Shown here: piece by piece, positions 1-9,502 of the stretch
Numbering within the stretch: position 1 is the first letter of the stretch
Layout of the letters: each line of letters starts with the position of its first letter
Assembly: GCA_016709725.1 (NCBI GenBank)
Contig: JADJMG010000008.1
Coordinates: forward strand, 208,479-272,478
Direction of reading: 5' to 3'
Source: Bacteroidota bacterium
GTDB lineage: Bacteria; Bacteroidota; Bacteroidia; AKYH767-A; OLB10
Length of the DNA stretch: 64,000 nt
The notes under the pieces: generated by a model
The model's input: only the letters and a program-made list of their open reading frames with translations
The model's database searches: none
What the model was told of the DNA's origin: nothing
Translations under genes and position numbers: made by a program

Positions 1-609
1 TTCATAGAACTAGGAATTGAGGAATAAATAATATTTTTAAAACAGTAAAGAAGCTTAATTAAAACTAGTCCAGAAATTTTGAAATGTCTTTACTCATAAT
101 GCTAGCTAATTGAACATAATTAAATTTTCAACGGCTAACCTAACACCCCCAGTTCAAAATGATATTCCCAAAGATTCTACAAAGGCACAAACGGATTCTC
201 CTATTTTCTTTGAGTCTGATATCTCAAATGTATGTAGGTTAGTTATATAATTTTATAATAAATTCAAAATATTTATTATTTGCTAATCAGTAAATTACGA
301 ATAGACACTATGTTTTTATCAAATGAAATTGAATTTTCCTTCCTTATTAATGAAAAAAAGATGAAGCACGAAAAAATATTTGTATTTTTAAAATCAATAG
401 AAAAACAACACAAGTTTCAAAAAAATAAATAAATCTTACTTACTCTGAGTGTGTACAAGATTTAAACATTTGCGGTAGTAAATAAATCAGGATGTATTAA
501 TTTTTTGTGTTTTACCAACAATCTAAAGTAAAAATCCATTTCATACAATAATTATTTCTTTTCATTATTTATTGGCAAAGTACTCTCCTCATGTCAATCT
601 GTTTTTAAT
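1..609. other. left-edge AT-rich stretch without a confident gene
   Basis: No supportable gene is seen here. Positions 1-27 read in frame to a TAA and could be the last eight codons of a gene entering from the left, but this is too short to judge. A stop-free stretch at about 139-253 and a 40-codon frame at 310-432 have ordinary AT-rich composition and no recognisable motif. The block lies downstream of the AbiV-like gene, so it may hold its 3' untranslated region. Confidence 0.4.
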
Positions 610-1389
610 CTATTTATAACCATTAAAAAAACTTTTTCTAACTAAATGAAACGGATTAGTTCTTGTTTGTCGAACTGAGGCGAGAGAATTACCAATTTGA
701 AAATATAAATTTTGCTTTTTACACTCTTTCACTGCAAGCTTCAAATACTTAACAGTAATTTCATCCGTGCATTCATAAGCTTCAATTATTGCTTTGCCAA
801 CTTCTCTTACTTTTTCGAGTCGATGTATAACTTCTTTATGATTCTTAGCACTAATCGAAATCGGTGTTTTCAGGGACTCGTCATAGTCACAATAAAAGCC
901 ATCTTGTCTAAAAATATCAGCCTGAGAAAACCAATCAAATTCGCCTTTCAACCGAATAATTTTTCTAATCAAGTAAAACTTTAACTTTCGCTCGAAAAGT
1001 TCATGATTTTCTTTTTTAAAATTTTCGCTAAATTTTTCAATTTCATTTGGATTTTCTCGAATTTTTGCCAAAAATTTAAATAGATCATCGCCAAACACAC
1101 TTACTACAAACATTGCAAATGCAATTAAGTGACGTATTTGATGATTTCTGAAAATAATGCCAATACCTTTAATAGTTCTAAATTCAAATCCCTTTCCATC
1201 AAGAAAAACTATGATTGATTTAACTAATTCTTCAATGCTAATAATTGCCATCGCTGTTGAAGCACCATAATCTTTTAGATCTGTAAGATTTTTCGCAGAC
1301 GCCCATTTATTATCTGAATTATTAATAATGTCTTTGTAAACCACTAAACATTCTTCTTTTGAAATTGTCAAAAAGGTTTTACTGCTCAT
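610..1389 (-). CDS. AbiV-family abortive infection protein (HEPN fold)
   Basis: This 259-residue protein resembles the AbiV family, whose founder aborts phage infection in Lactococcus. Two features support this: the helical stretch at residues 40-62 with A-M-A-I-I-S-I-E-E-L-V-K, a signature of AbiV and related HEPN proteins, and a basic R81-N-H-Q-I-R-H87 segment that fits the HEPN R-x4-6-H ribonuclease motif. The length suits the family. The frame is intact, unlike most neighbours. It is divergent from the AbiGi-like gene across a 347-base gap, so the two may share a regulatory region. Action through RNA cleavage or blocked translation is family inference. The AbiV relationship is fairly secure; the catalytic role is less so. 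Confidence 0.65.
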   Translation of the reverse strand: MSSKTFLTISKEECLVVYKDIINNSDNKWASAKNLTDLKDYGASTAMAIISIEELVKSIIVFLDGKGFEFRTIKGIGIIFRNHQIRHLIAFAMFVVSVFGDDLFKFLAKIRENPNEIEKFSENFKKENHELFERKLKFYLIRKIIRLKGEFDWFSQADIFRQDGFYCDYDESLKTPISISAKNHKEVIHRLEKVREVGKAIIEAYECTDEITVKYLKLAVKECKKQNLYFQIGNSLASVRQTRTNPFHLVRKSFFNGYK

Positions 1390-1736
1390 CTTCTTTTTAT
1401 AATGGTAGTGATTCTATGTTTTTGAATTCCATAAACGTCAAGTATTTAAAGAGGACAATTTTTTATCCTATCTATCAAAAATACAAATTAAAATGCATTG
1501 GTTGTATAAATACGTTCATTCAAAACTTTGAATTTAAAAATTTAATGTAAATACTTCTTAGAGAATATTTATACAAGCCCTACTTGTAGAAGTCATGATT
1601 TATCTATGGTTGTAACAGAAAATAGAATGAATCAAAACCAATTTGGGCTATGTAGTGGCTCAGGGAATGTTATAAATTAAAAACTTTCATAAATCAGTTG
1701 AAAATTTGCGATATTTGCATTGAAAAACATCAATAT
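1390..1736. other. divergent intergenic region between AbiV-like and AbiGi-like genes
   Basis: This 347-base AT-rich gap separates two divergently transcribed defence-type genes and should hold both promoters. A TATTTG run at about 1711-1718, just before the chosen AbiGi-like start, resembles the Bacteroidota -7 box, which favours the downstream ATG at 1737. No gene or clear operator is visible. Confidence 0.4.
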
Positions 1737-2531
1737 ATGAGTACAAGTGCAAATACCTTATTTCATTTTACTAATTATCAAAATTTAAAGAATATTCTAA
1801 AAACAGGCTTTTATTCATCATATAGCTTCGAAGAATTAGCCTTTAGTTTAAATAAGGAAACAATTCCTGCGGCTATTCCAATGGTTAGCTTTTGTGATAT
1901 TAGATTATCTCAAATTAAAGATCACACTAGAAATTATGGATTTTCAGGAGTTGGACTCACCAAAGAATGGGGCATCAATCATGGAATAAACCCAGTCTTT
2001 TATATTGAACGAAAGACTATGCCTGACATATATCTTTCATCAATTATCACTTCGTTTTTTAAAGAACGAAATCAGGAAGGCACTTCATTGGCTTTAACAA
2101 GTAATTTAAAAATTGCATTGATCGAATTAATGAAAATTGTGAGTTATTGTAAGATTAACAATTCGCAAAATTGGGATAAAAAATTAGAAACACTTACCGG
2201 TAAAAAAATTAATTTTTATAATGAGAGAGAGTGGCGTTTTGTTCCTCAAGTAAATCAAACAGATAAAACCGATTTGATACTATTGAATTTTATTACAATA
2301 TTGGAACAAAGTAAAACATCAACATTAATACAAATAAAACAGTTAAATGAAAAGTTAAAGAACAACCCACTTACGTTTAGTCCAGAATGCATTCGACACA
2401 TTATTGTTAAAAATGATAGGCAATTAAATGACATAATAAAACATTTAAGATCCATTGAAAAATACAAAAAAGATTTTGATCTTCTTGTTTCCAAAATAAC
2501 AACAATTGGAAGATTAAACGAAGATCATTAA
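1737..2531 (+). CDS. AbiGi-like abortive infection protein
   Basis: The 264-residue product matches the AbiGi family, described in Lactococcus as one half of the two-gene AbiG system, with AbiGi as antitoxin. Visible family features are an N-terminal L-F-H-F-T-N block with a following L-K-N-I-L-K-T-G-F, then I-P-M-V-S-F-C-D-I at about residues 50-58, H-T-R-N-Y-G-F-S-G-V-G-L-T-K-E-W, and a G-I-N-P-V-F-Y-I strand. The N-terminal half resembles ADP-ribosyltransferase-like folds, but that is inference. An upstream in-frame ATG at 1698 exists; 1737 is preferred because homology begins right after it. No AbiGii-type nucleotidyltransferase follows; a 105-residue protein of unknown family does. Confidence 0.65.
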   Translation: MSTSANTLFHFTNYQNLKNILKTGFYSSYSFEELAFSLNKETIPAAIPMVSFCDIRLSQIKDHTRNYGFSGVGLTKEWGINHGINPVFYIERKTMPDIYLSSIITSFFKERNQEGTSLALTSNLKIALIELMKIVSYCKINNSQNWDKKLETLTGKKINFYNEREWRFVPQVNQTDKTDLILLNFITILEQSKTSTLIQIKQLNEKLKNNPLTFSPECIRHIIVKNDRQLNDIIKHLRSIEKYKKDFDLLVSKITTIGRLNEDH

Positions 2532-2654
2532 ATTTTCTAATTACTATTGATTCTATTTTGGTTGCAATTATATTTTTAGATCAATTAATTAAAATTTCGT
2601 ATCTATTTCGTTTTAGTCAACTTTACTTAAAATTGTATTTAAACGTATAAATAA

Positions 2655-2972
2655 ATGCAAAACGATATAATATCTGGAGATACTAATTCCCTGTTTGTGG
2701 ATCAAATGTTTAATGATTTTGTTTCAAAGTTAAATTCCAACGAGCAAAAAAATTTACATATTAGAGACCATTCTAGAATATATAAGATTCATAGGATACT
2801 AAAGAACGATGATTTTTCTGAGAGTCAGAAACTGCATTGTATTAAGAAAATCCTTAATGAATCTTTAATTGATTACTGGGTTGTAACGCTTGAATTGGAT
2901 TTAAAAGAAGTAATGAAAAATCCTTCTTATTTGAATTCTCTATTTAAAGAGGTGTTATTTGAAAAAAACTAA
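2655..2972 (+). CDS. hypothetical protein, 105 residues
   Basis: I do not recognise this protein. It is a small, charged, probably all-helical soluble protein with no signal peptide, membrane segment or metal-binding motif. It starts 123 bases after the AbiGi-like gene on the same strand, so co-transcription is possible and it could be that protein's partner. Its last 18 bases overlap the end of a convergent broken gene. The intact frame and A-rich upstream sequence (aaatAAATG) support a real gene. Confidence 0.5.
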   Translation: MQNDIISGDTNSLFVDQMFNDFVSKLNSNEQKNLHIRDHSRIYKIHRILKNDDFSESQKLHCIKKILNESLIDYWVVTLELDLKEVMKNPSYLNSLFKEVLFEKN

Positions 2973-3269
2973 TAAATGTGTTACAGGTAATTCCTTCTCA
3001 ACTTTATCCTCCCCATCATATGATAAACCGAACTTAATTAGCTTATCTCTTAGTTGAAAGGCAGAATCTTGCGTAATACAATTAGATACTTTGAAAATCT
3101 TGATCTTTAATGCTTCATATTTCCAACGTAAATATTTTCAGGTGCATCACTAAGACGAAAAATCAATTCCTTTGTCTGAATATTCCCTTTACTTAATTCC
3201 GTTACAAAATCATGAAAAGGAGTGTCAGAATTTCCTAGGGTAGGTAATATTGTTATTTGTCTATTCACA
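2955..3269 (-). pseudogene. small hypothetical gene, frameshifted
   Basis: Read from a GTG at 3269, the frame gives about 52 codons ending in E-N-I-Y-V-G-N-M-K-H and a stop near 3112. The neighbouring frame then continues smoothly (W-K-Y-E-A-L-K-I-K-I-F-K-V...) for about 50 more codons to a TAA at 2955. Together they would give one soluble protein of about 104 residues. A single-base indel explains the break. No family is recognised. The end overlaps the convergent 2655-2972 gene by 18 bases. Confidence 0.4.
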
Positions 3270-3466
3270 ATTTAATATTTTGAATTGTTTTTGCAAAGCT
3301 AGTCTCAGATTCGGAATTATCAAAGCATAAAAAAATGTATTCAACTAATTATTATTCAATAATTTATATGAAAGTGTTTTCAATGAATTAGACTTGGTTA
3401 TCTTTGTCCTTTAACTATTTTGTATATCAGCAACTACCTACAGAACTCTTTTAATTGGATATTCGA

Positions 3467-4209
3467 ATGAAAATAGCAAACACTGAATTAAATGTCAATT
3501 TTCCCCAACTCAAGATGAAATGGAGCAGATTGAACAATGGTTAATTCAAGAATCTAAATTGACTGATAATGGATTTTATTGCAACTGGAATGAAATCTTT
3601 TCTGATTTCCATAATGGTCGAATTGCAATTCTTAATTATAATAATTGTGCAATAGGATTTGTTACATGGTCTATTTCACAATTTAAGGCGAGAATTGAAA
3701 TTGCTGAGATTAAGCCAAATTTGCGAAATAAGAGATTTGGCAAGTATTTATTAGATGCTTTACTTGAGAATTTGATTCAGCAAACAATTTTGGTTGTTGA
3801 CTTACATTTAACCCATCACCTCCAAACCTTTTTGGAAAAGCCTTGGATTTATTGAATTACCACTCACAAACAAATCAACATCATTGACAAATTTTTTTAA
3901 AAATAAACTATATAAAGTATTAACTCCTGCAACTCCGATTTTCAACAGTGAAAGTAATGGTGATATTATTGAACTCTGGTGTTCAGAACCTCATAAAAAA
4001 GGTGCTGAATTTACGTCATGGAAATGGCAACCAAAGATTAAAAATGATAAGTCTGAGTTTGAACATCCAATTGTTTTCCCTGCGCATCCAGATTGGCGAA
4101 TACAATGGCGGAAAGGAAACATAATAAAAAAGACAGCAAGATTAAATATTTCGATAAGGAGCAGATAGATGTCGAATATTTTATTGCAATACGGAAATTA
4201 CCTTCATAA
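3467..4209 (+). pseudogene. GNAT-family N-acetyltransferase, several frameshifts
   Basis: The central part shows GNAT motif A, with I-A-E-I-K-P-N-L-R-N-K-R-F-G-K-Y followed by a leucine-rich helix, which forms the acetyl-CoA pyrophosphate loop. About 80 residues further on, after a frame change at a T/G run near 3830, comes F-W-K-S-L-G-F-I-E, the typical end of the fold. An earlier frame change near 3500 joins a start at 3467 to the main frame, and a third near 4150 extends the tail to a stop at 4209. The joined product is about 245 residues. The tail after the GNAT domain (about 95 residues) is unassigned. The substrate cannot be inferred. Confidence 0.55.
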
Positions 4210-4362
4210 GATTTAAAACTCACTTATGTTTAGACTAAATTTATAGTTCGAAAATTAGTTTAAACTTTAATAATACCATTTATTCATTCAACATTTTTAT
4301 TTTTTAACCTTTACTTTTGCTGATAAATCATGTTTATTTAAAATTAAAAATAATTCTTAAGA

Positions 4363-5829
4363 ATGATTCGTATATACTTTGATTGGGGTGTAATTAGCAA
4401 TTTAAAAAAGCAGAAAACAAAGAGATAAAGAACTTTATTGATAAATATAAAGAGTGTCTACAGTTTCCGTATTCTCCGGCACATTGTACTGACCTTATGA
4501 AAAGCAACGCACCTAGCAACGACTTATTCAATGATGACTTGAAAACTCTTGAATATCTATCTATAAAGCGTTTATTACAATGGGATGGCAAAAGAACTCA
4601 ACCATACTTAGCCACACCTTCAGAATACCTTCAACGGATAACTGAACAAGGTTCAATAGATTTTTAAGATTTAATGGACATGGAAAAATTGACAGAACAA
4701 TTCAATCAGATTGGGTCAGAATTGGGCATGGGCAATTTAGGAACATTGTATAAATCTATATTTGAAATGCAACCTTTGGGATTTGAAATTAATGAAGGTA
4801 ATAAAGAATATTTAAACTCAATGTTCCTAGGATTAATTCTACTTCGACAATGTGGGACTTTATTAAAGAAATGGGGCCGTTAGTAAAAAACATTTTGCAG
4901 GATAGGGAGTATTATAAGGATCTTCGAAAAACAGTTAAAAAAGGCTTTAATCTTGAAGATAATTCAGGGAATTGGGACGTAAAAGAAGTAATAAATAATA
5001 TTGACATTTACCTTAAGGAGAAAGGAATTGATAAATCCTTTCATGATTATATTAATTTTGGTTTTAAAGACCGTAAAGAACCTGCAACCAGATATGAATT
5101 TTTTACTTCGGCATATTTTACCCTGGATATGATTGGATATAAATCAGACCGATTGCCAAAAAAAACAGATACTGGTCAAAATATTACCACAGATGCAGAG
5201 CATGCATTTTATGGGGCACATTGTGATTATTTTATAACTTCTGATAAAAGTTAAGGACGAAAGCAATGGTGCTTTATTCTACATTCAATATTCCAACTAT
5301 TGTTCTGTCTCCTGAAGAAATTATTCCAACAATTGAAAAGATTATCCATACTCTTCCAGATAAGGAGCGCATTCATTTTGCGGAGGAGGCCGTCAATTAC
5401 ATTGATTTTAGTAAAGTTATTGATGAATTGCATGAAAATGATTACGATGCTTTTGGGTATAAACTTAAGGTACACTATTTCAATTTTTTTAATTATGTAG
5501 CTCTCTGGCGTTATAAAAAAGAAAATTTGGTAATTTTAGAATTTAAAAGGGTATTTAAAAATTATTCAGATTTTATATATTTCACAGAAGCTGATAGAGT
5601 TATTACCACCATATTAAACTTTTTCGGTTATGATAAAGATGATATAGAAGAGCGAAAGAAAAACCTTGTATATGGAGATGTAGAAGAAGAGTTTGTTTGG
5701 AATTTTAAAAACATGACAGTCATTCTTAACAAGGACATAGATACACATCGTCCTAAATTAGTCTATGCGATAACATTTGAGAATAACCTAACGTCAAAGG
5801 CAACCCAAAACATGAGACAATTTAATTGA
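4363..5829 (+). pseudogene. PIN-like nuclease family protein, interrupted
   Basis: Joined across frames, this gives about 485 residues resembling a Bacteroidota PIN-like family. The start, M-I-R-I-Y-F-D-W-G-V-I-S-N-L-K-K, fits the first PIN strand with its metal-binding Asp. F-P-Y-S-P-A-H-C-T-D-L follows. The C-terminal third has T-T-D-A-E-H-A-F-Y-G-A-H-C-D-Y-F-I-T-S-D-K-R-L, matching the late PIN acidic residues, then a region of about 180 residues. Breaks lie at an A run near 4407, a TAA at 4668-4670, near 4850 and near 5250. Each junction restores a continuous family-like sequence. The gene ends 11 bases before the RES gene, so the two probably form an operon. RNA cleavage is expected of PIN folds but is not proven here. 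Confidence 0.6.
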
Positions 5830-5840
5830 TATATATCTAA

Positions 5841-6710
5841 ATGGTAGCCATGAAAGAATTCAATACAGAAAGTGAAGTAATAGATTTTATTTCTACTCTA
5901 AAGAAATTAAATTTATGCAATACCTCAACCGCTTATTTAGATTTGAAAAATGTGTTGTTAGAATACAGTATTCCACTTCCAGTAATTACAATTGAAAAAG
6001 GAATGATATTGTTTCGTTCAAGAATACACAGTGATATTGAAAAGTATTTTAGTACAACCAGTGAATTATCACATATTCCAATTGGAAAAAGGCATTTAAT
6101 TAAACGTGGAAGAGCAAATGAACCAGAACAACCAATATTTTATTGTTCAACTATGCGAGAGCTGGCTTTTATGGAAACAAGTAAAAATGTGCGAAATAGT
6201 AAAAATGCTTCAATTGAGGAAGTTACTACTGAGTGTGGGAGGTTAAAAATAATTTGCGTGTTGTACTGCTAAACAGAGAACGTGATCTCAAGATGTTAAT
6301 GTCACTCTGAATAAATTAAATATATCCACTTTTGAAGTAAAAAAATTATTTAATGCAAACCTGCTTGGTTTTTATATCCGTTGATGGATTATATATGTGA
6401 AGAATTTACGAAACCCAATGATGAGAATGATTTTAAAATTACAAGTGCTTTCGCTAATTACTTTTATGATCTTTATGGATGGGATATGGTTTTGAATAAA
6501 GAAACAGAAATTGATGGTATTATTTATCCAAGTGTACAATACTGTCATGAAGGATTAAACGTTGCCTTAGATTCCAGAGTAGTTAACAAAGGAAACTTGG
6601 AATTAGTTAAGGTTATGAAATCTACAATGGAAAAGAAAAATGAAGAATTATTTATGGAAACAAAAACAGAATTCTGCAAAGAAATTAAGAATGGATTAAT
6701 ATATTGGTAG
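5841..6710 (+). pseudogene. RES-domain protein (NAD+-degrading toxin family), interrupted
   Basis: The joined frame gives about 285 residues with RES-domain features: F-R-S-R at about residue 58, a later K-R-G-R-A-N-E-P-E-Q-P-I-F-Y-C-S-T segment with E-L-A-F-M-E-T-S, and a C-terminal block I-T-S-A-F-A-N-Y-F-Y-D-L-Y ... I-I-Y-P-S-V-Q. RES toxins such as ParT and MbcT degrade or modify NAD+ using conserved Arg, Tyr, Glu and Ser/Asn residues. Frame changes occur at about 6246, 6293 and 6383. The gene lies 11 bases after the PIN-like gene; no Xre-type antitoxin with the usual MbcA/ParS look is adjacent. It is longer than two-gene toxin RES proteins. Confidence 0.6.
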
Positions 6711-6896
6711 CAATATTCTACTGCTACGAATTTTGTAACAACAAATGTTTTATCAGTTGCTTTAATTTTACCAACTATTTCATGAAAGGAAGTTATAGAC
6801 GTTTTAATATCCAAAACATCTATTTTTAAAACTGTACTTTCTGGTAATGGATATTCAACTTTATTTACAAAAAAGAAAAAAATTGAAATATATGTA

Positions 6897-7530
6897 TTAT
6901 GCAGAAACTTCAATTTTACGATTTTTAACTATGTAATCAATATTCTCTACAACACCAAAAGAACCTGATATTTGAGAGTTTTTGTCTTTTGAAGTTCTCA
7001 ATCTTTTAATTAGAGTTTCATCCCAATAGTTAATTTGCTCTACCAATTTTAAATTCTTCTTGGCTTCAGCAAATGTATCAGAATTTTCAAATTTGCTAAT
7101 GATGCTTGATGCTACTTCTTTACATGTCTTAGAGTTTTTGTTAAGTATCTTAAAAACTGCTGGCCCAATTAATTCTATTTCTTATATGATATCGCTTGAA
7201 ATTTTCCAATAAAACCGTAGGGGTCAGTTCCCATTCGAATTGGAATTATTAATTTGTCCTGGCCATAAACATATCCAATTTCTTGGTCAACCCACCTACT
7301 ATCCTTAAAACTCTTCGTCATCATCGCTATAAGTGCATCACATGTATTTAAAGCATATTCAATTGTATTTTGCCATTCGTGTGAAGGTTCAATATCGGTG
7401 TGGGCTACAAAGATGAAATCCCATATTGATTCAAATTTATTTTTAATTCATTTGCTTCTGCTTTGTTTTTTGCTAAATGTGAAATAAACAATTTAAAGCA
7501 ATCTTTTTTCCAAATATCTAAATCAATCAT
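6897..7530 (-). pseudogene. TIR-domain protein, two frameshifts
   Basis: The joined frame (about 211 residues) starts with K-L-F-I-S-H-L-A-K-N-K and continues F-V-A-H-T-D-I-E-P-S-H-E-W-Q and C-D-A-L-I-A-M-M-T, then S-R-W-V-D-Q-E-I-G-Y, I-I-P-I-R-M-G-T-D-P-Y-G-F-I-G-K-F-Q-A. This is the bacterial TIR pattern, including a candidate NADase Glu in the S-x-W-x-x-Q-E-x-G box. Frame breaks sit at a T run near 7407 and an A run near 7182; adding one base at each restores the domain. Bacterial TIR proteins deplete NAD+ or make signalling nucleotides in phage defence. The remaining 80 or so residues are an unassigned helical tail. A short possible gene lies directly upstream on the same strand. Confidence 0.7.
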
Positions 7531-7556
7531 AATTACTTATATTTAAGACTATAAAT

Positions 7557-7697
7557 TTACTTAGGAAAAATAAGAAATTCTCCTATACGTGAAGTAAAAA
7601 TACTTAGAAAATCTCTTGCTAATATAATTGCATAATCTTCCTTAGGTTTTTATCTATAAGTAATTGTTCTGGCATGTTTTAAATTAATATTTTTCAT
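7557..7697 (-). pseudogene. small possible ORF upstream of the TIR gene
   Basis: Reading from the ATG at 7697 gives about 46 codons with one in-frame TAA after codon 15; the part after it (P-K-E-D-Y-A-I-I-L-A-R-D-F...) looks protein-like. It ends 27 bases before the TIR start on the same strand, so it could be a small partner. The family is unknown and the reality of the gene is uncertain. Confidence 0.25.
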
Positions 7698-7948
7698 GTT
7701 GTGGTTTATATTTTTTTCGGTTATACGAATTTCCAAGATAGAATAATTATAAAAAATTCATAAGTGGATTATTGTGCTTAGATTAAACTTCTATAATGTG
7801 TAGGATTAATTTCAGGTATAATCAAATTTGACATTGTGATATAAATTACGAAAATATTGGCAATGAATATTAGGTGTTTTGATAAAGGCAAATTGCAATT
7901 AGCCTAACTAAAAATGCAGATATTTCAATTCTGAACTTTTGGAGATAG

Positions 7949-8680
7949 TTATGTCCACCAATTTTCTGAAGTTCCGTCAATATAACATAAGGAATCCATC
8001 TTACGGCAAAAATTATCTCGTAGTGATTGCTCATTAAAATCGTTTTTATTTGCGATAATGTTCTTTAAATATAAATCACTATAGTTCTTAATCGAGCGAA
8101 AGAATTCGTCTCTAAATATTATCTTATTCGCTTCATCACTTACGTCAACAATTACCTTTGAATTGCTGATAGAATTACGAGATTTTATTACCCAACCATT
8201 ATTTGTTGCAGCTTCATGCAGCAGTCCACAACGGACATTGATATAAAAATCATCAGCATAGTTTAAAATTTCTTTCGTTGGATTTCGGACGGATTTATTG
8301 AATACAGTTTTGAAAGGCTCTTGTAATTTTAGAAATGATTTAAATTTATCTCCTGAATTTCCATAGATTAATTTGCTTTCAGCAGCCTTAAAAATATACG
8401 ATTTGCCTTCATAGCAACTCTGTAAAAACTCGATAAGGGAACATATTAAGGTCATAGCAGCAAAGCCTTCACCGGTTGTTAGTCGCATATTTAATATTTT
8501 ATTTATTGGACGAAAATATCTAGACTCCAGTCGTTCCTTCAACAAATTAGTTGCTGCTTTCCAATTATTTTCCTCGTCTGGTTGTCCGGTAATTTTAATT
8601 CGCAAATTCATCCAGTCCTTTTTTGTTGATTTCCCGAACAGTCGAGTTGTATCCTTCATTGTATTTTGTTGATTTCTCAT
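7949..8680 (-). CDS. HEPN-domain protein (candidate RNase)
   Basis: This intact 243-residue helical protein has D-D-F-Y-I-N-V-R-C-G-L-L-H-E-A-A at residues 143-158, with R150 and H155 forming an R-x4-H motif of the HEPN superfamily. An R-C/N-G-L-L-H-E core followed by a short linker and a tryptophan occurs in Apea-like HEPN proteins linked to toxin and defence loci. A hydrophobic helix at residues 72-90 probably packs against it. The frame is complete with no signal peptide. It is divergent from a 66-residue ORF 60 bases away. HEPN proteins cut tRNA or other RNA in several toxin systems; that role here is inferred. No nucleotidyltransferase (MNT) partner is present. Confidence 0.55.
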   Translation of the reverse strand: MRNQQNTMKDTTRLFGKSTKKDWMNLRIKITGQPDEENNWKAATNLLKERLESRYFRPINKILNMRLTTGEGFAAMTLICSLIEFLQSCYEGKSYIFKAAESKLIYGNSGDKFKSFLKLQEPFKTVFNKSVRNPTKEILNYADDFYINVRCGLLHEAATNNGWVIKSRNSISNSKVIVDVSDEANKIIFRDEFFRSIKNYSDLYLKNIIANKNDFNEQSLRDNFCRKMDSLCYIDGTSENWWT

Positions 8681-8740
8681 TTATTTTTAATTTTAAATAT
8701 AGTTTGCAATTATTTCAACTATTTATTTGTAAAATTCAAA

Positions 8741-8941
8741 ATGGAAAATTTAAAATCGGATGAAATAATTAAACATATTAATCTTAAAATTGAAGAATTT
8801 AGACAGGAGATTGTTCAAATTGCAAAAGATAAAAAATGTCCCTTTATTAGTTCAATTTTGCTTGATGCACGACTTAAATTTCAAATGCATGCAGAATCCG
8901 GGAAAGGTATATTTTTAGACGATGAAGTTAAATTCTTATAA
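8741..8941 (+). CDS. hypothetical small protein, 66 residues
   Basis: A short charged helical protein, not recognised. It opens divergently from the HEPN gene with an A-rich upstream region (ttcaaaATGG) and overlaps the end of the convergent 110-residue gene by six bases. The family is unknown; size and divergent position would suit an antitoxin, but there is no motif to support that. Confidence 0.4.
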   Translation: MENLKSDEIIKHINLKIEEFRQEIVQIAKDKKCPFISSILLDARLKFQMHAESGKGIFLDDEVKFL

Positions 8942-9268
8942 TTTTCTAATTTGAGGATTGAGAGGTAAAATTCCGGCATTGACACGCCTTTTTATTTCAA
9001 CTTTTAAATTATCATTAAGAATTATATCCTTCGTACCTGCAAATATTTTTCCTAATATTAGTTGGGCATTAAGGTCTTCATTTATTTGATTCATCAAAAT
9101 TCGCATTAATTCCTTATTTTTCTGAGAATCTGGAATTTGAAAACTTATACTTCCATGCATATAATGTTTGATTTTACTTGTTTCCAAAGTGAACCCATTA
9201 TTATAAAGATATTCTACTATTTTCATTACTACATCTTCGGTATCATGAAAGAAAATATTACAATTCAT
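8936..9268 (-). CDS. hypothetical protein, 110 residues
   Basis: This intact soluble mixed alpha/beta protein is not recognised. It has no cysteine pair, signal peptide or membrane segment. It lies 43 bases after the possible TM peptide and about 235 bases after the DUF2130 gene on the same strand, so it could be the last member of the 12.7-8.9 kb operon. It overlaps the convergent 8741-8941 gene by six bases. Its function cannot be assigned. Confidence 0.5.
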   Translation of the reverse strand: MNCNIFFHDTEDVVMKIVEYLYNNGFTLETSKIKHYMHGSISFQIPDSQKNKELMRILMNQINEDLNAQLILGKIFAGTKDIILNDNLKVEIKRRVNAGILPLNPQIRKL

Positions 9269-9311
9269 TATTAAGGAATTTAGTTATGAACATCGTGGGT
9301 TTCACCACCTG

Positions 9312-9443
9312 TCAAACAGGAAACTTGCGAAGAACCCATTCAATCAAAATGGCTACGCCCACGAATATTGTGAACGCAGCCATAATCTCAATTGAAATTA
9401 GAATTCTCGCATGTTTTTGATCAACGAGAAAATGACTGCTGGA
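9312..9443 (-). CDS. possible small single-pass membrane protein
   Basis: A stop-to-stop frame of 43 codons ends with a hydrophobic segment (M-A-A-F-T-I-F-V-G-V-A-I-L-I-E-W-V-L) followed by a basic tail R-K-F-P-V. No ATG lies before the hydrophobic part; the only ATG starts a 23-residue peptide. It sits 59 bases after the DUF2130 gene on the same strand. The hydrophobic pattern is not random-looking, but expression is unproven and a frameshifted larger gene is possible. Confidence 0.25.
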   Translation of the reverse strand, partial: SSSHFLVDQKHARILISIEIMAAFTIFVGVAILIEWVLRKFPV

Positions 9444-9502
9444 TCATTTAATTGGGGTAGAAGCCCCAAATGTATTAAATGACTAGGCACTTTCCAAACA
9501 CC

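Noticed and set aside
310..432. 40-codon frame near the left edge
   Set aside because: Lysine-rich, low-complexity AT-rich sequence without motif, partner or ribosome-binding context.
6711..6913. Minus-strand frame after the TIR gene
   Set aside because: It needs a TTG start and its lower part runs antisense to the RES gene; no family is seen, so it is not listed.
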